From positions 186,001 through 250,000 of the forward strand of contig NZ_JAYGJO010000003.1 in the NCBI RefSeq assembly GCF_035013185.1: a stretch of DNA of 64,000 nt, read 5' to 3'. The notes beneath the pieces were generated by a model. It was not told where the DNA came from. It did not search any database and saw only the letters and a list, made by a program, of their open reading frames with translations. A program made the translations under genes and the position numbers. Source of the stretch: Acerihabitans sp035013185. GTDB lineage: Bacteria; Pseudomonadota; Gammaproteobacteria; Enterobacterales; Enterobacteriaceae. Shown one piece after another: positions 1 to 9,405 of the stretch. Numbering within the stretch: position 1 is the stretch's first letter; every line of letters begins with the position of its first letter.

Positions 1-290
1 TTTCATACAGTTTGTCCGTTCTATTCAACATGGCCTTACCTTAAGGTTCCAACACTGAAAAAGGACGCGCCATATTAAGCAATAAGAACCCCCTAATGAT
101 AAAACAAATGCGCACTCAGGGCGCTGATATTATCGACATGCCCGGGTTATGGACCAAGGGACGGCCTCGTCACCCACAGTGAAAAGCGCTTTAACGCGAA
201 AGAAGATACACATTTTGGCCATATTCAGGCATATTGCCATAAGGTATAAAACGAAAATGCATTCCAGAATAGTGTGGAGAGGTCAACTTT
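1..290. other. left edge, no supported gene
   Basis: No intact gene is visible left of iclR. A short open stretch on the plus strand ends in a TAA at about position 250 and has no start or ribosome-binding site that I can defend, so it may be the tail of a broken gene. The last 60 bases hold the iclR leader. Confidence 0.4.
252..266 (+). promoter_or_regulatory. possible IclR box upstream of iclR
   Basis: The 15 bases CGAAAATGCATTCCA match about 10 of the 14 fixed positions of the IclR operator TGGAAATNATTTCCA. The site lies 24 bases before the iclR start. IclR represses its own gene in E. coli, so autoregulation is plausible, but the match is imperfect. Confidence 0.4.
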
Positions 291-1121
291 ATGGCGATCG
301 ATAACCCGGTTAAACGTATAAAAAAAACCAGAGTGAATGTGCCTTCCGGCGCGACTCCCGCTGGACAGATCCAATCGCTGACCCGTGGGTTAAAATTATT
401 GGAATACATTGCTGAATCCCACGGCAGCGTGGCGCTAACCGATCTCGCCCAGCAGGCGGGACTGCCCAACTCTACCACCCATCGCCTGCTGACCACCATG
501 CAACAGCAGGGTTTTGTCCGTCAAGAAGGGGATTTGGGACTGTGGACTATTGGTTCCCATGCTTTTGTGGTGGGTAGTAGCTTTTTGCAAAGCCGTAACC
601 TGCTGGTGATGGTCCATCCGATGCTGCGGCAGTTGATGGAGCAATCGGGTGAAACGGTGAACCTGGCGGTACTTGATACCAGCGACTACCAAGCGGTGAT
701 TATCGATCAGGTGCAGTGTACCGCCCTGATGCGGATGTCAGCGCCTATCGGCGGTAAACTGCCCATGCACGCCTCCGGCGCCGGCAAGGCGTTTCTTGCT
801 ACGTTGCCCGATGAGCAGGTGGTACAACTGCTGCATAAAAAAGGCCTGCATACCTACACCCCGCATACCCTGAGCGCGCCCCATAACCTGAAAGAGGCGC
901 TGTCGCAAATCCGCAAGCAAGGATTTTCTTTTGACGATGAAGAACATGCGCTGGGATTGCGCTGCGTGGCGGCCTGCATTTATGACGAACATCGCGAGGT
1001 TTTTGCTGCGATCTCCATTTCCGGCCCGGTGTCCCGTATTACCGACGATCGGGTCATCACCCTGGGCGCGCTGGTGATGCAGGCCGCTCGCACCATTACC
1101 GCCCAGTATAGCGGCGCTTAA
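291..1121 (+). CDS. iclR: IclR, repressor of the glyoxylate shunt
   Basis: A 276-residue DNA-binding repressor close to E. coli IclR (287 residues) along its whole length. The N-terminal winged helix-turn-helix lies at about residues 25-90 (QSLTRGLKLLEYIAES, LPNSTTHRLL). The C-terminal IclR effector domain contains the family-typical stretches SAPIGGKLPMHASGAGKAF and FDDEEHALGLRC. In E. coli the domain senses glyoxylate and pyruvate and controls aceBAK. The ATG follows a GGAGAGG ribosome-binding site. The gene converges on aceBA, the same relative orientation as in E. coli, but without aceK between them. IclR-like boxes lie upstream of both this gene and aceB. Confidence 0.96.
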   Translation: MAIDNPVKRIKKTRVNVPSGATPAGQIQSLTRGLKLLEYIAESHGSVALTDLAQQAGLPNSTTHRLLTTMQQQGFVRQEGDLGLWTIGSHAFVVGSSFLQSRNLLVMVHPMLRQLMEQSGETVNLAVLDTSDYQAVIIDQVQCTALMRMSAPIGGKLPMHASGAGKAFLATLPDEQVVQLLHKKGLHTYTPHTLSAPHNLKEALSQIRKQGFSFDDEEHALGLRCVAACIYDEHREVFAAISISGPVSRITDDRVITLGALVMQAARTITAQYSGA

Positions 1122-1123
1122 AC

Positions 1124-1178
1124 AAAAAAGACCGCCAACGGCGGTCTCGTTCAATGGCCGGTTTGCTGTAAACCGGCC
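1124..1178. terminator. bidirectional terminator between iclR and aceA
   Basis: Two hairpins fill the 67-base gap. The first is GACCGCC-AAC-GGCGGTC at 1130-1146. Read on the minus strand it is followed by six T (A6 at 1124-1129 on plus), a classic intrinsic terminator for the aceBA operon. The second pairs GGCCGGTTT (1156-1164) with AAACCGGCC (1170-1178). Confidence 0.8.
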
Positions 1179-1188
1179 TCTACAGGCA

Positions 1189-2496
1189 TTAAAACTGCTG
1201 TTCTTCCGTCGAGCCGGTGAGGGCCGTTACCGAAGAGGCGCCGCCCTGGATAATGGTGGTGACTTTATCGAAATAACCGGTGCCCACTTCCTGCTGATGA
1301 GACACAAAGGTATAACCCCGTTCGGCGGCGGCAAATTCCGGCTGCTGCACCTTTTCCACATAATGTTTCATGCCCTCGCCCTGTGCATAGGCATGGGCGA
1401 GATCAAACATGTTAAACCACATGCTGTGGATCCCGGCCAGGGTGATGAACTGGTAGCAATAGCCCATGGCTGACAGGTCGTCCTGGAAGCGGGCGATTTG
1501 TCGGGCATCCAGTTTTTTCTCCCAGTTAAACGACGGAGAGCAGTTATAGGCCAGTAATTTCCCGGGGAAACGGGCATGAATTGCCTGGGCAAAGCGCCTG
1601 GCGTGTTCAATATCCGGGGTTGAGGTTTCACACCAGACAATATCGGCATAAGGAGCATATGCCAGACCGCGGCTGATGGCCTGTTCAACGCCGGCATGGG
1701 TACGATAAAAACCCTCCGGGGTGCGTTCGCCACTGATAAAAGCTGCATCATAAGGATCGCAATCAGAGGTGAGCAGATCGGCGGCATCAGCATCGGTACG
1801 TGCCACCAGCAGCGTCGGTACACCAAGTACATCGGCGGCCAAACGCGCTGCCAACAGCTTTTGCACGGCCTCCTGGCTGGGTACCAGCACCTTGCCCCCC
1901 ATATGGCCACATTTTTTAACCGCCGCCAGTTGATCCTCAAAATGTACCCCGGCGGCGCCGGACTCAATCATGGCTTTCATCAGTTCGAATGCATTGAGCA
2001 CGCCGCCGAATCCCGCTTCAGCATCGGCCACTATGGGTAAAAAGAAATCGGTATAACCGGTTTTGCCGGGCTCGACGCCGCTGGCCCACTGGATTTGATC
2101 GGCGCGACGAAAAGTATTGTTAATGCGCGCCACTACCGAGGGAACCGAGTTGGCCGGGTAGAGGGACTGGTCTGGGTACATGCTGCCGGCCAGGTTGGCG
2201 TCCGCCGCGACCTGCCAGCCGGATAAATAAATCGACTCAATCCCGGCCTTGGCCTGTTGCAACGCCTGGCCGCCGGTGAGTGCGCCGAGGCAATTCACAT
2301 AGCCCTTACGTGCACCGCCATGCAGCAGTTTCCAGAGTTTTTCCGCCCCATGGCGCGCCAACGTACATTCGGGATTAATGGAACCACGCAGACTTACCAC
2401 ATCTTGCGCACTGTAAGGCCGGACAATGCCTGCCCAGCGCGCTGTTTTCCATTCTTCTTCCAACTGCTGAACTTGTTGAGTACGAGAGATGACCAT
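1189..2496 (-). CDS. aceA: AceA, isocitrate lyase
   Basis: Cleaves isocitrate to glyoxylate and succinate, the first glyoxylate-shunt step, needed for growth on acetate and fatty acids. The protein has 435 residues, as in E. coli (434). The catalytic cysteine motif KKCGH is present (KKCGHMGGK), as are the WCETSTPD and NCSPSFNW segments of the TIM-barrel active site. The gene lies 30 bases downstream of aceB, clearly one operon. In E. coli the next gene would be aceK; here a terminator and then convergent iclR follow directly. Confidence 0.97.
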   Translation of the reverse strand: MVISRTQQVQQLEEEWKTARWAGIVRPYSAQDVVSLRGSINPECTLARHGAEKLWKLLHGGARKGYVNCLGALTGGQALQQAKAGIESIYLSGWQVAADANLAGSMYPDQSLYPANSVPSVVARINNTFRRADQIQWASGVEPGKTGYTDFFLPIVADAEAGFGGVLNAFELMKAMIESGAAGVHFEDQLAAVKKCGHMGGKVLVPSQEAVQKLLAARLAADVLGVPTLLVARTDADAADLLTSDCDPYDAAFISGERTPEGFYRTHAGVEQAISRGLAYAPYADIVWCETSTPDIEHARRFAQAIHARFPGKLLAYNCSPSFNWEKKLDARQIARFQDDLSAMGYCYQFITLAGIHSMWFNMFDLAHAYAQGEGMKHYVEKVQQPEFAAAERGYTFVSHQQEVGTGYFDKVTTIIQGGASSVTALTGSTEEQQF

Positions 2497-2526
2497 GATA
2501 AGTATCCTTTTTATTATGAGGTAGGG

Positions 2527-4125
2527 TTAAGGCAATAAGGCATAACCGGGCAACGTCAGGAAATCGATCAGTTCTTCCTGGGTGGTGATCCGCTCCATCA
2601 ATTGTGCTGCGTCGTTGAAACGTCCGCTGTCAAAACGCTCGGCTCCCAGTTCCCGACGTATCACCTGCATCTCTTCGTCCAGCATGCTGCGAAATAAGGT
2701 GCGGGTGACCGTGCAACCATTGCTCAAAGGCTTTTCATGGAAAATCCATTGCCATATAGAGGTACGGGATATTTCGGCGGTGGCCGCATCTTCCATCAGG
2801 CCGTAGATCGGTACGCAGCCGTTGCCGGAAATCCAGGATTCGATATATTGCACCGCCACCCGAATATTGGCCCGCATGCCGGCATCAGTCCGCTCCCCGG
2901 GGCAGGGGGCCAGCAGTTCCTCGGCGCTAATAGGCGCATCCTGCTGCCGGGAAACGTCAAGCTGGTTTTGACGCGGCCCCAGAACACGGTTGAAGATATC
3001 CATAACCGAATCAGCCAGCCCAGGGTGGGCAATCCAGGTACCGTCATGGCCGTTGCCGGCTTCCAGCTCCTTATCGGCCCGCACTTTTTCCAGCACCCGG
3101 CGATTTTGTTCCTGGTCCTTGCTGGGAATAAATGCCGCCATACCGCCCATGGCAAAGGCGCCGCGCCGGTGGCAGGTTTTGATCAGCAGGCGAGAGTAGG
3201 CGCTCAGGAACGGCTGATCCATGGTCACCGATTGACGATCCGGCAGTACACGGTCGCCATGATTTTTTAATGTTTTGATATAGCTGAAAATATAATCCCA
3301 TCGTCCGCAGTTGAGTCCGACGATATGATCCCTCAGGTGGTAAAGAATTTCGTCCATCTGGAAAACCGCCGGTAGAGTTTCAATCAACACCGTGGCCTTA
3401 ATGGTGCCACGAGGCAATTGGCAGTAGTCTTCACTAAAGCTGAACACGTCGCTCCACCAAGCTGCTTCCTGCCAGCTCTGGGTCTTCGGCAGATAAAAAT
3501 AGGGTCCGCTGCCTTTGGCCAGTAGTGGGCGATAGTTGTGGAAAAAGTAGAGAGCAAAATCAAACAGTCCGCCAGGTATGGCCTCTCCTTGCCACAATAC
3601 GTGCTTTTCCGGCAGATGCAGGCCGCGTACCCGGCAAACCAGCACGGCGGGGTCGGGTTTGAGCTGGTAGATTTTACCTGCGTCATTGGTATAGGTAATA
3701 GTGCCGTTAACCGCATCGCGTAAATTGATTTGGCCGTCGATCACCTGGGCCCAACCGGGTGCCAGAGAATCCTCGAAATCCGCCATAAACACTTTTACGT
3801 TGGCGTTGAGTGCATTAATCACCATTTTTCTTTCTACTGGACCGGTTATTTCCACCCGCCTGTCCAATAAATCTGCCGGAATGCCACGGATTTTCCACTC
3901 TTCATCATGAATGGAAGTGGTTTCCATAAGAAATCCAGGCAAAGCACCATCGTCGATTTTTTGCTGCCAGACGGTGCGTTCCGCCAGCAGTGCCTGGCGC
4001 TTTGCCGAAAATCTGGTTACCAGCGCTACCAGAAATTCTACCGCTTCAGCGGTCAGTATATGTTTTTCCGCCGCGCCAATCGGCTGTGTGAATGTCAATT
4101 CCGATCCGATTATCTGTTGCGTCAT
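2527..4125 (-). CDS. aceB: AceB, malate synthase A
   Basis: Condenses glyoxylate with acetyl-CoA to malate. From the chosen ATG at 4125 the protein has 532 residues, against 533 in E. coli AceB, and aligns from the first residues (LTAEAVEFL). The malate synthase signature is visible as RDHIVGLNCGRWDYIFS in the middle of the protein. A longer reading frame to 4221 exists, but AGAGGA just upstream of 4125 and the family N-terminus support the shorter form. First gene of aceBA; an IclR-like box lies about 140 bases upstream. Confidence 0.96.
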   Translation of the reverse strand: MTQQIIGSELTFTQPIGAAEKHILTAEAVEFLVALVTRFSAKRQALLAERTVWQQKIDDGALPGFLMETTSIHDEEWKIRGIPADLLDRRVEITGPVERKMVINALNANVKVFMADFEDSLAPGWAQVIDGQINLRDAVNGTITYTNDAGKIYQLKPDPAVLVCRVRGLHLPEKHVLWQGEAIPGGLFDFALYFFHNYRPLLAKGSGPYFYLPKTQSWQEAAWWSDVFSFSEDYCQLPRGTIKATVLIETLPAVFQMDEILYHLRDHIVGLNCGRWDYIFSYIKTLKNHGDRVLPDRQSVTMDQPFLSAYSRLLIKTCHRRGAFAMGGMAAFIPSKDQEQNRRVLEKVRADKELEAGNGHDGTWIAHPGLADSVMDIFNRVLGPRQNQLDVSRQQDAPISAEELLAPCPGERTDAGMRANIRVAVQYIESWISGNGCVPIYGLMEDAATAEISRTSIWQWIFHEKPLSNGCTVTRTLFRSMLDEEMQVIRRELGAERFDSGRFNDAAQLMERITTQEELIDFLTLPGYALLP

Positions 4126-4264
4126 GCCGTTTTTCCTCTGCTGTTTTCCGCACCAATGTCTTTTGCCTGCCGCTGGATGCCCCTTGGTGTGGGGACTGCT
4201 CTTTAAATAGGTACTGCTCATCTTTTGTGCCGACGACCCAGCATACCCAGTTAAATATAAAAAT

Positions 4265-4279
4265 CAAAAATGATTTCCA
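4265..4279. promoter_or_regulatory. IclR operator upstream of aceB
   Basis: CAAAAATGATTTCCA matches 11 of the 14 fixed positions of the palindromic IclR consensus TGGAAATNATTTCCA, with a perfect right half. It sits in the AT-rich promoter region of aceB, where the E. coli IclR boxes are found. Confidence 0.6.
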
Positions 4280-5207
4280 TTTTTAATTACTTTTTTAATT
4301 TTTGATTTATTATCAATAAGTTACTATGTATTTATAAATAATTATTTTGAGAAGTAACTTCCATTATAAAGTTAAACTGCATTTAACTCTTTATTTTTTC
4401 GAGGAATTTAAGGTATGTGAGCGAATCTTACGGTTTGGAAATATCGGATAAACCTCAGAGGGCGCGTTGTTAGCCGTCGCGAATGTTGCACAAGGGTGCT
4501 GACATCGAGGGATCAGGCTATGCGAGGTTTGAAGGCCGATCTGGGCGCTTAACACGCAGTGCGGTTCCGTACTTGTAAAAAACGTATACCAGACCAAGCC
4601 GAAAGCAAGAATAGCGCGTTATTAAGCCACCCGGGATAACCCTACTCAATAAAAATGCTGTAGTTTTAACCGAAGGCTATTTTGACGGTAAATTGGATGC
4701 AAGCAATGACAGGCGTGCCATGGCTATTTTCGCGTTAGAGAGTCATTTACTGATATTGCGGTGTTGGGGAAAATGAAAAAATATTTCTTGTTATTGACAA
4801 TGGAGGAAGATAAGTACTTGTAACCGAATGATTTTTCGCGTGTGTAAGCTTTCTATTTGGCCGATTTCAAAGCAAAATTGAGTTATTCAATAACACCATG
4901 AAAAAGTAAAACGTTGACGTACTCAGGCGCGTAGAAAACCAATATCGTTATGATGCAGACGTGGTTGCTTCGAAAATAATGGATCATTGACATGAAGTAT
5001 GTATTTTTTATATTTTTAATGTTTGTCACAATATCGCTCAAATACACTTGTCATAAGTTATTTTAATTGTGAGGTGGATCGCATTTTGTATATTACGGTT
5101 ATCTGCATCCAATTTTTACCAGATTCGTTTATGTGATTATCTGGGTGGATTTGTCCATTTTTTATATATATAATCATCAATATTTTCATTATCAAAAGAA
5201 GAAAAAT
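4280..5207. other. long intergenic region
   Basis: More than 900 bases between the aceB promoter and the PTS regulator. It is AT-rich at both ends and of more average composition near 4440-4620. I see no reading frame with a convincing start or family resemblance. It must contain the promoter of the regulator at 5208; the middle may be eroded genes. Confidence 0.5.
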
Positions 5208-7154
5208 ATGTTTTTCGAAAAATGTAATGATAAAATTAATTATAAATTTTATTCTATTGTTAATGAATTTCTAGATAAAAAATATCATACTGCATATGAA
5301 TTGGCCAAAAAAAATAGTGTAAGTGAGAAAACTATTAGGATGAGAATAAAGGAATTGAATGATATTTTAATATTAAACGGAGCGATTATAAATTCAAAAT
5401 CTAAAATGGGATATCAATTAGCTATTTTGAATGAAGAAAAATTTAGCGAATTTAATGAAAAAATAGAACGGAATGATAAAAAGAAAACACCCACAACCTC
5501 TAATGAAAGGGTGCTCTATGTTTTGGCATTACTATTAAATCGAAATGAATATATAAAGTTGGAGGAGATCTGCGATTTATTGTATGTTTCCAGAAATACG
5601 ATGACATCAATTTTGAAAAAAATAGACTGTATTCTTGATGTTTATAATTTATCACTTGATAGAAGGCCTTATTATGGAATAACCATACAAGGGAAAGAAA
5701 TTGATAAAAGAATATGCATAGCTAATAATTTGCAGAGACGAAGTGGATTAAATAAAGAGAATGGCCACAAACAGTTAGAGCTGAAAATCATTGGTAAAAT
5801 AGTTCTTGATATGATCTATAATCACGGATTACGTATTTCTGAAATATCGTTGGATAATTTTATTTTGCATATATATGTATCGATTGTGCGCGTCAGACAG
5901 GGATTTATCATGTCTATCGATAATGATAAAATATGTTCCTTGATTGATGCGGATACTCTTTTTGTAGCAAAAGAGATCGTATCAAAAATACAGGAAGAAA
6001 TCAGTGTCAATTTCCCTGAGCAAGAAACGGTTTATTTGGCGTTGCATATGGAAGCTAAACTTTCACCTAGGTCGGGCAAAAATATAGCATCTAACATTAT
6101 TATATCTGGAGAGATAGATAGTTTATCGCTTGCAATGTTAGACGTTATTTTTGGTAGTTTTAAAATTGACTTCCGTAATAATCTTGAATTACGAATGTCC
6201 CTTAATCAACATATGGTGCCATTTGATATAAGAATGCTATATGGCATTCCGTTGAAAAACCCTCTTCTTGATGAGATTAAAAAAGAGTATGCCTTAGCTT
6301 ACACTATTGCTATAACTGCGTGTATTGTTTTAAAACAACATTATAAGAAAAATATTCCTGATGATGAAATAGGATATTTTGCTATGATTTTTGAACTGGC
6401 GCTTGAAAAGAAAAACACTGTTATTGAAAAAAAGAACATTGTCATTGTGTGTTCCTCTGGAAAGGGAACGACGCAATTGTTTATGTATAAATATAAGCAG
6501 GCTTTTGGTAAATACATAAATAACATATACGAGTGTACCGCTTACGAGTTGGTTTCTTTTGATTTTAAGGCGAATAATATAGATTATGTTTTTACGACTA
6601 TCCCTATTAATATGAGTGTACCCGTACCTGTATTTGAAGTGAACCCATTTCTAGAACAAAAAGATATTGTCACCTACAGTGAGATGTTTAAGATGGGTAG
6701 TAACGAATTTTTGAAAAAATATTACAGCAAGTCTTTGTTTTTGAATAATATTAATGTTAAAACCAAGAAAGAAGCGATAAAAGTTCTTTGTGAACATACA
6801 AAAAAATATGTTGAACTTCCTGATGAGTTTTATGATGCTGTAATAAAAAGAGAAGATTTAGGACAAACTGATTTCGGCAATTTGGTTGCTATTCCACATC
6901 CGTTTCAAGTGATCACCAAAGTCAATTTTGTCACGGTGGGGATATTAAAAGAGTCATTATGGTGGGGTAATAACGAAGTGCAGGTCATCTTTCTTATTGC
7001 ACTCTCCGATGAGGAAGATGAAGACATAGAACGGTTTTATCAATTGACTACAAAACTATTGTTCAATAAAGAACACATTGATTTTCTTATTGAAAATCAG
7101 AAGTTTGAGGTAATGATCGACTTACTTGGCTCCGGATCCAGTCCAAGTGAATGA
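5208..7154 (+). CDS. LicR/BglG-type PTS-regulated transcription factor
   Basis: A 648-residue multidomain regulator of the LicR class. Two N-terminal helix-turn-helix segments lie at about 10-75 and 95-160. PRD1 and PRD2 each carry a candidate phosphorylatable histidine (IYNHG and LNQHM). An EIIB-like domain with VCSSGKGTTQ and a C-terminal EIIA-like domain with the active histidine in VAIPHPF follow. All PTS phosphorylation sites look intact, so its activity should follow the state of the adjacent PTS. I start it at ATG 5208 rather than 5133 because the family N-terminus and an AAGAAGA stretch fit there. The gene is strikingly AT-rich compared with aceB and the downstream genes, a sign of separate ancestry. 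Probable activator of the operon that follows. Confidence 0.85.
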   Translation: MFFEKCNDKINYKFYSIVNEFLDKKYHTAYELAKKNSVSEKTIRMRIKELNDILILNGAIINSKSKMGYQLAILNEEKFSEFNEKIERNDKKKTPTTSNERVLYVLALLLNRNEYIKLEEICDLLYVSRNTMTSILKKIDCILDVYNLSLDRRPYYGITIQGKEIDKRICIANNLQRRSGLNKENGHKQLELKIIGKIVLDMIYNHGLRISEISLDNFILHIYVSIVRVRQGFIMSIDNDKICSLIDADTLFVAKEIVSKIQEEISVNFPEQETVYLALHMEAKLSPRSGKNIASNIIISGEIDSLSLAMLDVIFGSFKIDFRNNLELRMSLNQHMVPFDIRMLYGIPLKNPLLDEIKKEYALAYTIAITACIVLKQHYKKNIPDDEIGYFAMIFELALEKKNTVIEKKNIVIVCSSGKGTTQLFMYKYKQAFGKYINNIYECTAYELVSFDFKANNIDYVFTTIPINMSVPVPVFEVNPFLEQKDIVTYSEMFKMGSNEFLKKYYSKSLFLNNINVKTKKEAIKVLCEHTKKYVELPDEFYDAVIKREDLGQTDFGNLVAIPHPFQVITKVNFVTVGILKESLWWGNNEVQVIFLIALSDEEDEDIERFYQLTTKLLFNKEHIDFLIENQKFEVMIDLLGSGSSPSE

Positions 7155-7171
7155 CCTCGCGAAATCAGTAT

Positions 7172-7196
7172 TTACCACATTGAAAATGGTAATTTT
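7172..7196 (+). terminator. weak hairpin after the regulator
   Basis: TTACCA (7172-7177) pairs with TGGTAA (7187-7192) and is followed by TTTT. A weak intrinsic terminator or attenuator between the regulator and the PTS genes. No antiterminator target was recognised with certainty. Confidence 0.3.
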
Positions 7197-7260
7197 GGGG
7201 TTGGAGTTTTCAAACAAAAATTTGTAGAGTAAAGACAAATAGCCATTAGGAGAAGTCAGC

Positions 7261-7584
7261 GTGTCGGACATTAGCTTGGAAGATATCATAACCGAACTTG
7301 TTGTTAATAGTGGCAGTGCGAAAAGCAAAGCAATTCAAGCTATTAGAGCTGCAAAATTGGGGGACTTTGAAAAAGCCGCATTGAAAATAAAGGAAGCAAC
7401 CGAATCTCTACAAAATGCACATCGCTTCCAAACCGAAATCATTCAGGCAGAGGCCAGAGGAGAGAACAAATGCGAAGTCTCTCTTATTATGGTCCATGGG
7501 CAAGATCATTTGATGAATGCCATTACAACAAAAGACCTTGCGATTGAAATTATTGATCTCTGTAAAATCATTTATAAAAAATAA
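7261..7584 (+). CDS. PTS EIIA, lactose/cellobiose family
   Basis: A 107-residue soluble phosphocarrier of the Lac-type EIIA family (ChbA/LacF-like), all-helical and trimeric in known members. The phosphorylated histidine is His79 within MVHGQDH, with the conserved Asp three residues later. The start is GTG, supported by AGGAGA ten bases upstream. First gene of the set EIIA-EIIB-EIIC followed by a 6-phospho-glycosidase. It takes phosphate from HPr and passes it to the EIIB at 7593. Confidence 0.9.
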   Translation: MSDISLEDIITELVVNSGSAKSKAIQAIRAAKLGDFEKAALKIKEATESLQNAHRFQTEIIQAEARGENKCEVSLIMVHGQDHLMNAITTKDLAIEIIDLCKIIYKK

Positions 7585-7592
7585 GGGTAAAA

Positions 7593-7901
7593 ATGATCTA
7601 TATCACATTAATATGCGCAGCGGGTATGTCAACGTCCATGCTGATGGCAAAAATGCAACAAAGTGCCGAGAAAAATAATATTTCAGCAAAAATTGTCGCC
7701 ATGCCTGAAGCCAAATTTGAAAATTACAACGAGCCTACTGAAATACTACTTTTAGGTCCGCAGATTGCGTATCTCGAGGATGATGTCAGAGAAAAATACG
7801 AACCTAAAGGAATCAAAGTTGCAGTGATCGATATGGTGGATTATGGCACCATGAATGGTGAAAAAGTTCTCAAAGATGCTCTGGCTTTGTTGAATAGCTG
7901 A
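7593..7901 (+). CDS. PTS EIIB, lactose/cellobiose family
   Basis: A 102-residue Lac-type EIIB (ChbB/CelA-like). The phosphocysteine is Cys8 in CAAGMSTSM, the standard P-loop of this family. It lies eight bases downstream of the EIIA gene, so translation is probably coupled. It transfers phosphate to the incoming sugar bound by the EIIC at 7973. Confidence 0.92.
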   Translation: MIYITLICAAGMSTSMLMAKMQQSAEKNNISAKIVAMPEAKFENYNEPTEILLLGPQIAYLEDDVREKYEPKGIKVAVIDMVDYGTMNGEKVLKDALALLNS

Positions 7902-7972
7902 TCTCAGTTTTCTGAGGTTGATACTTAAAATAAGGACGGCCAAAATTATAGATTATTTTGGTAGGAGTCTAT

Positions 7973-9259
7973 ATGTTTAATTTTGACTTTGATAAAAAAA
8001 CGATTACAGGTAAAATTAATCCAATAGTAAATAAATTACAGACCAGTAAATTGGTTAACGGTATTACTGGCGGTATGATGGGCGCGATGCCGATTACTAT
8101 TCTCGGTGCGTTTGCCGCTCTCTTACTTAACCTTCCCATACCCGTCTATAAAGAATTTATTGCAAGTGTTGGGATAGCCAGTGCTTTAAAAATAATAATC
8201 ATGTTTACCACAAACTTCCTGGCAGTAATTTTTGGTGTGGCTATCGCTGGGAGTTATGCTAAACAACATCAAGAAGATGGCCTTTTCTGTAGTCTGCTGG
8301 CCTTGATTTGCTTTTTCATTGTCACGCCCGTAACCATTCCAGATAAGGGATTTGTTTCAATCCCAATGCAGTGGTTGGGGGGGACGGGTATTTTTACTGC
8401 AATGGTTGTCAGTCTGTTGTCGACCAGAGTGTATGTTTTTCTCAAAAGAAAAGGATTCACTATAAAGATGCCGTCGAGTGTTCCACCGGTGGTAGCCAGT
8501 AGTTTTAGTAGCCTAATACCCGGGTTTGCATCTATTATTTTGTTTGCCATTATTGCAACGCTGTTTTCCGCCACACCGTTCAAAAACATGCACCAGTTTG
8601 TTTATTCATTTTTGCAAACGCCGCTTGAAGGTTTAGGCGGTAACATTTTCACAATACTCATTGTTTGGACCTTCGCGCAACTTCTGTGGTTCATGGGCAT
8701 TCATGGCACAATGGTGGTGTACTCAGTCTTTCTGCCAATATTGACCTCATTGGATGCAGTTCAATTGGCAGCCTACTCGGTTGGCGCCCCGTTACCGAAT
8801 ATTACTGGTCGATCATTTATAAGCACTTATACCATGTCGTCAAGCGCCATTGGTTTTACACTGCTTATGTTGTTTGCATCCAAAAGCCAACGGTACAAAG
8901 CCTTGGGGAAACTGACTACTATTCCAGCTCTATTTGGTATATCTGAGCCGTTAGTCTTTGGGACGCCACTGGTGTTCAACTTTAGATTCGCCATACCTTT
9001 TATTTTTATGAATGCGCTGGCGTTATTGATAGCCTATGTTGCAACTTATTTGGGTATTGTGCCAAGAGTCGCAGGAATAACACCAATATCGGGCGTACCC
9101 ATTATTCTTAGCGGGATTATGGAAGGAAGTTGGAAAATCGCAGTATTACAAGTGTTTTTGGTCGGCATACAGGTGCTTGTCTGGTACCCGTTTTTTAGAA
9201 AAGCTGACAAGGAATCTTATATTCTTGAGAAAAACGGAAAGCAAGAACCTACTGAATGA
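7973..9259 (+). CDS. PTS EIIC, lactose/cellobiose family permease
   Basis: A 428-residue inner-membrane sugar channel of the Lac-type EIIC family with about ten hydrophobic segments. The stretches GISEPLVFGTPLVFN and WFMGIHG are characteristic of cellobiose/diacetylchitobiose permeases. The ATG at 7973 is preferred over the upstream ATG at 7958 because TAGGAG lies just before it. With the EIIA and EIIB it would import and phosphorylate a beta-linked disaccharide or glycoside. The exact sugar cannot be read from the sequence. Confidence 0.9.
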   Translation: MFNFDFDKKTITGKINPIVNKLQTSKLVNGITGGMMGAMPITILGAFAALLLNLPIPVYKEFIASVGIASALKIIIMFTTNFLAVIFGVAIAGSYAKQHQEDGLFCSLLALICFFIVTPVTIPDKGFVSIPMQWLGGTGIFTAMVVSLLSTRVYVFLKRKGFTIKMPSSVPPVVASSFSSLIPGFASIILFAIIATLFSATPFKNMHQFVYSFLQTPLEGLGGNIFTILIVWTFAQLLWFMGIHGTMVVYSVFLPILTSLDAVQLAAYSVGAPLPNITGRSFISTYTMSSSAIGFTLLMLFASKSQRYKALGKLTTIPALFGISEPLVFGTPLVFNFRFAIPFIFMNALALLIAYVATYLGIVPRVAGITPISGVPIILSGIMEGSWKIAVLQVFLVGIQVLVWYPFFRKADKESYILEKNGKQEPTE

Positions 9260-9405
9260 AATCCGTGGAATATATTAATTAATTACCCTTATGCATTATC
9301 AAACAATAAGAGTGTTATAGGATGAGATTACGGCAATACCTAACTCATCAATATGTTCATAGCGAAAGAATATACGGTAGTGCCTAATATTATAGAGAGA
9401 TGATA

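Noticed and set aside
1368..1967. 199-codon frame inside aceA
   Set aside because: Out-of-frame shadow on the same strand as a strongly conserved gene; composition is not protein-like.
4123..4221. Long N-terminal extension of AceB (start at 4221)
   Set aside because: The ATG at 4125 gives the family N-terminus and length and has its own AGAGGA; the extension is basic read-through sequence.
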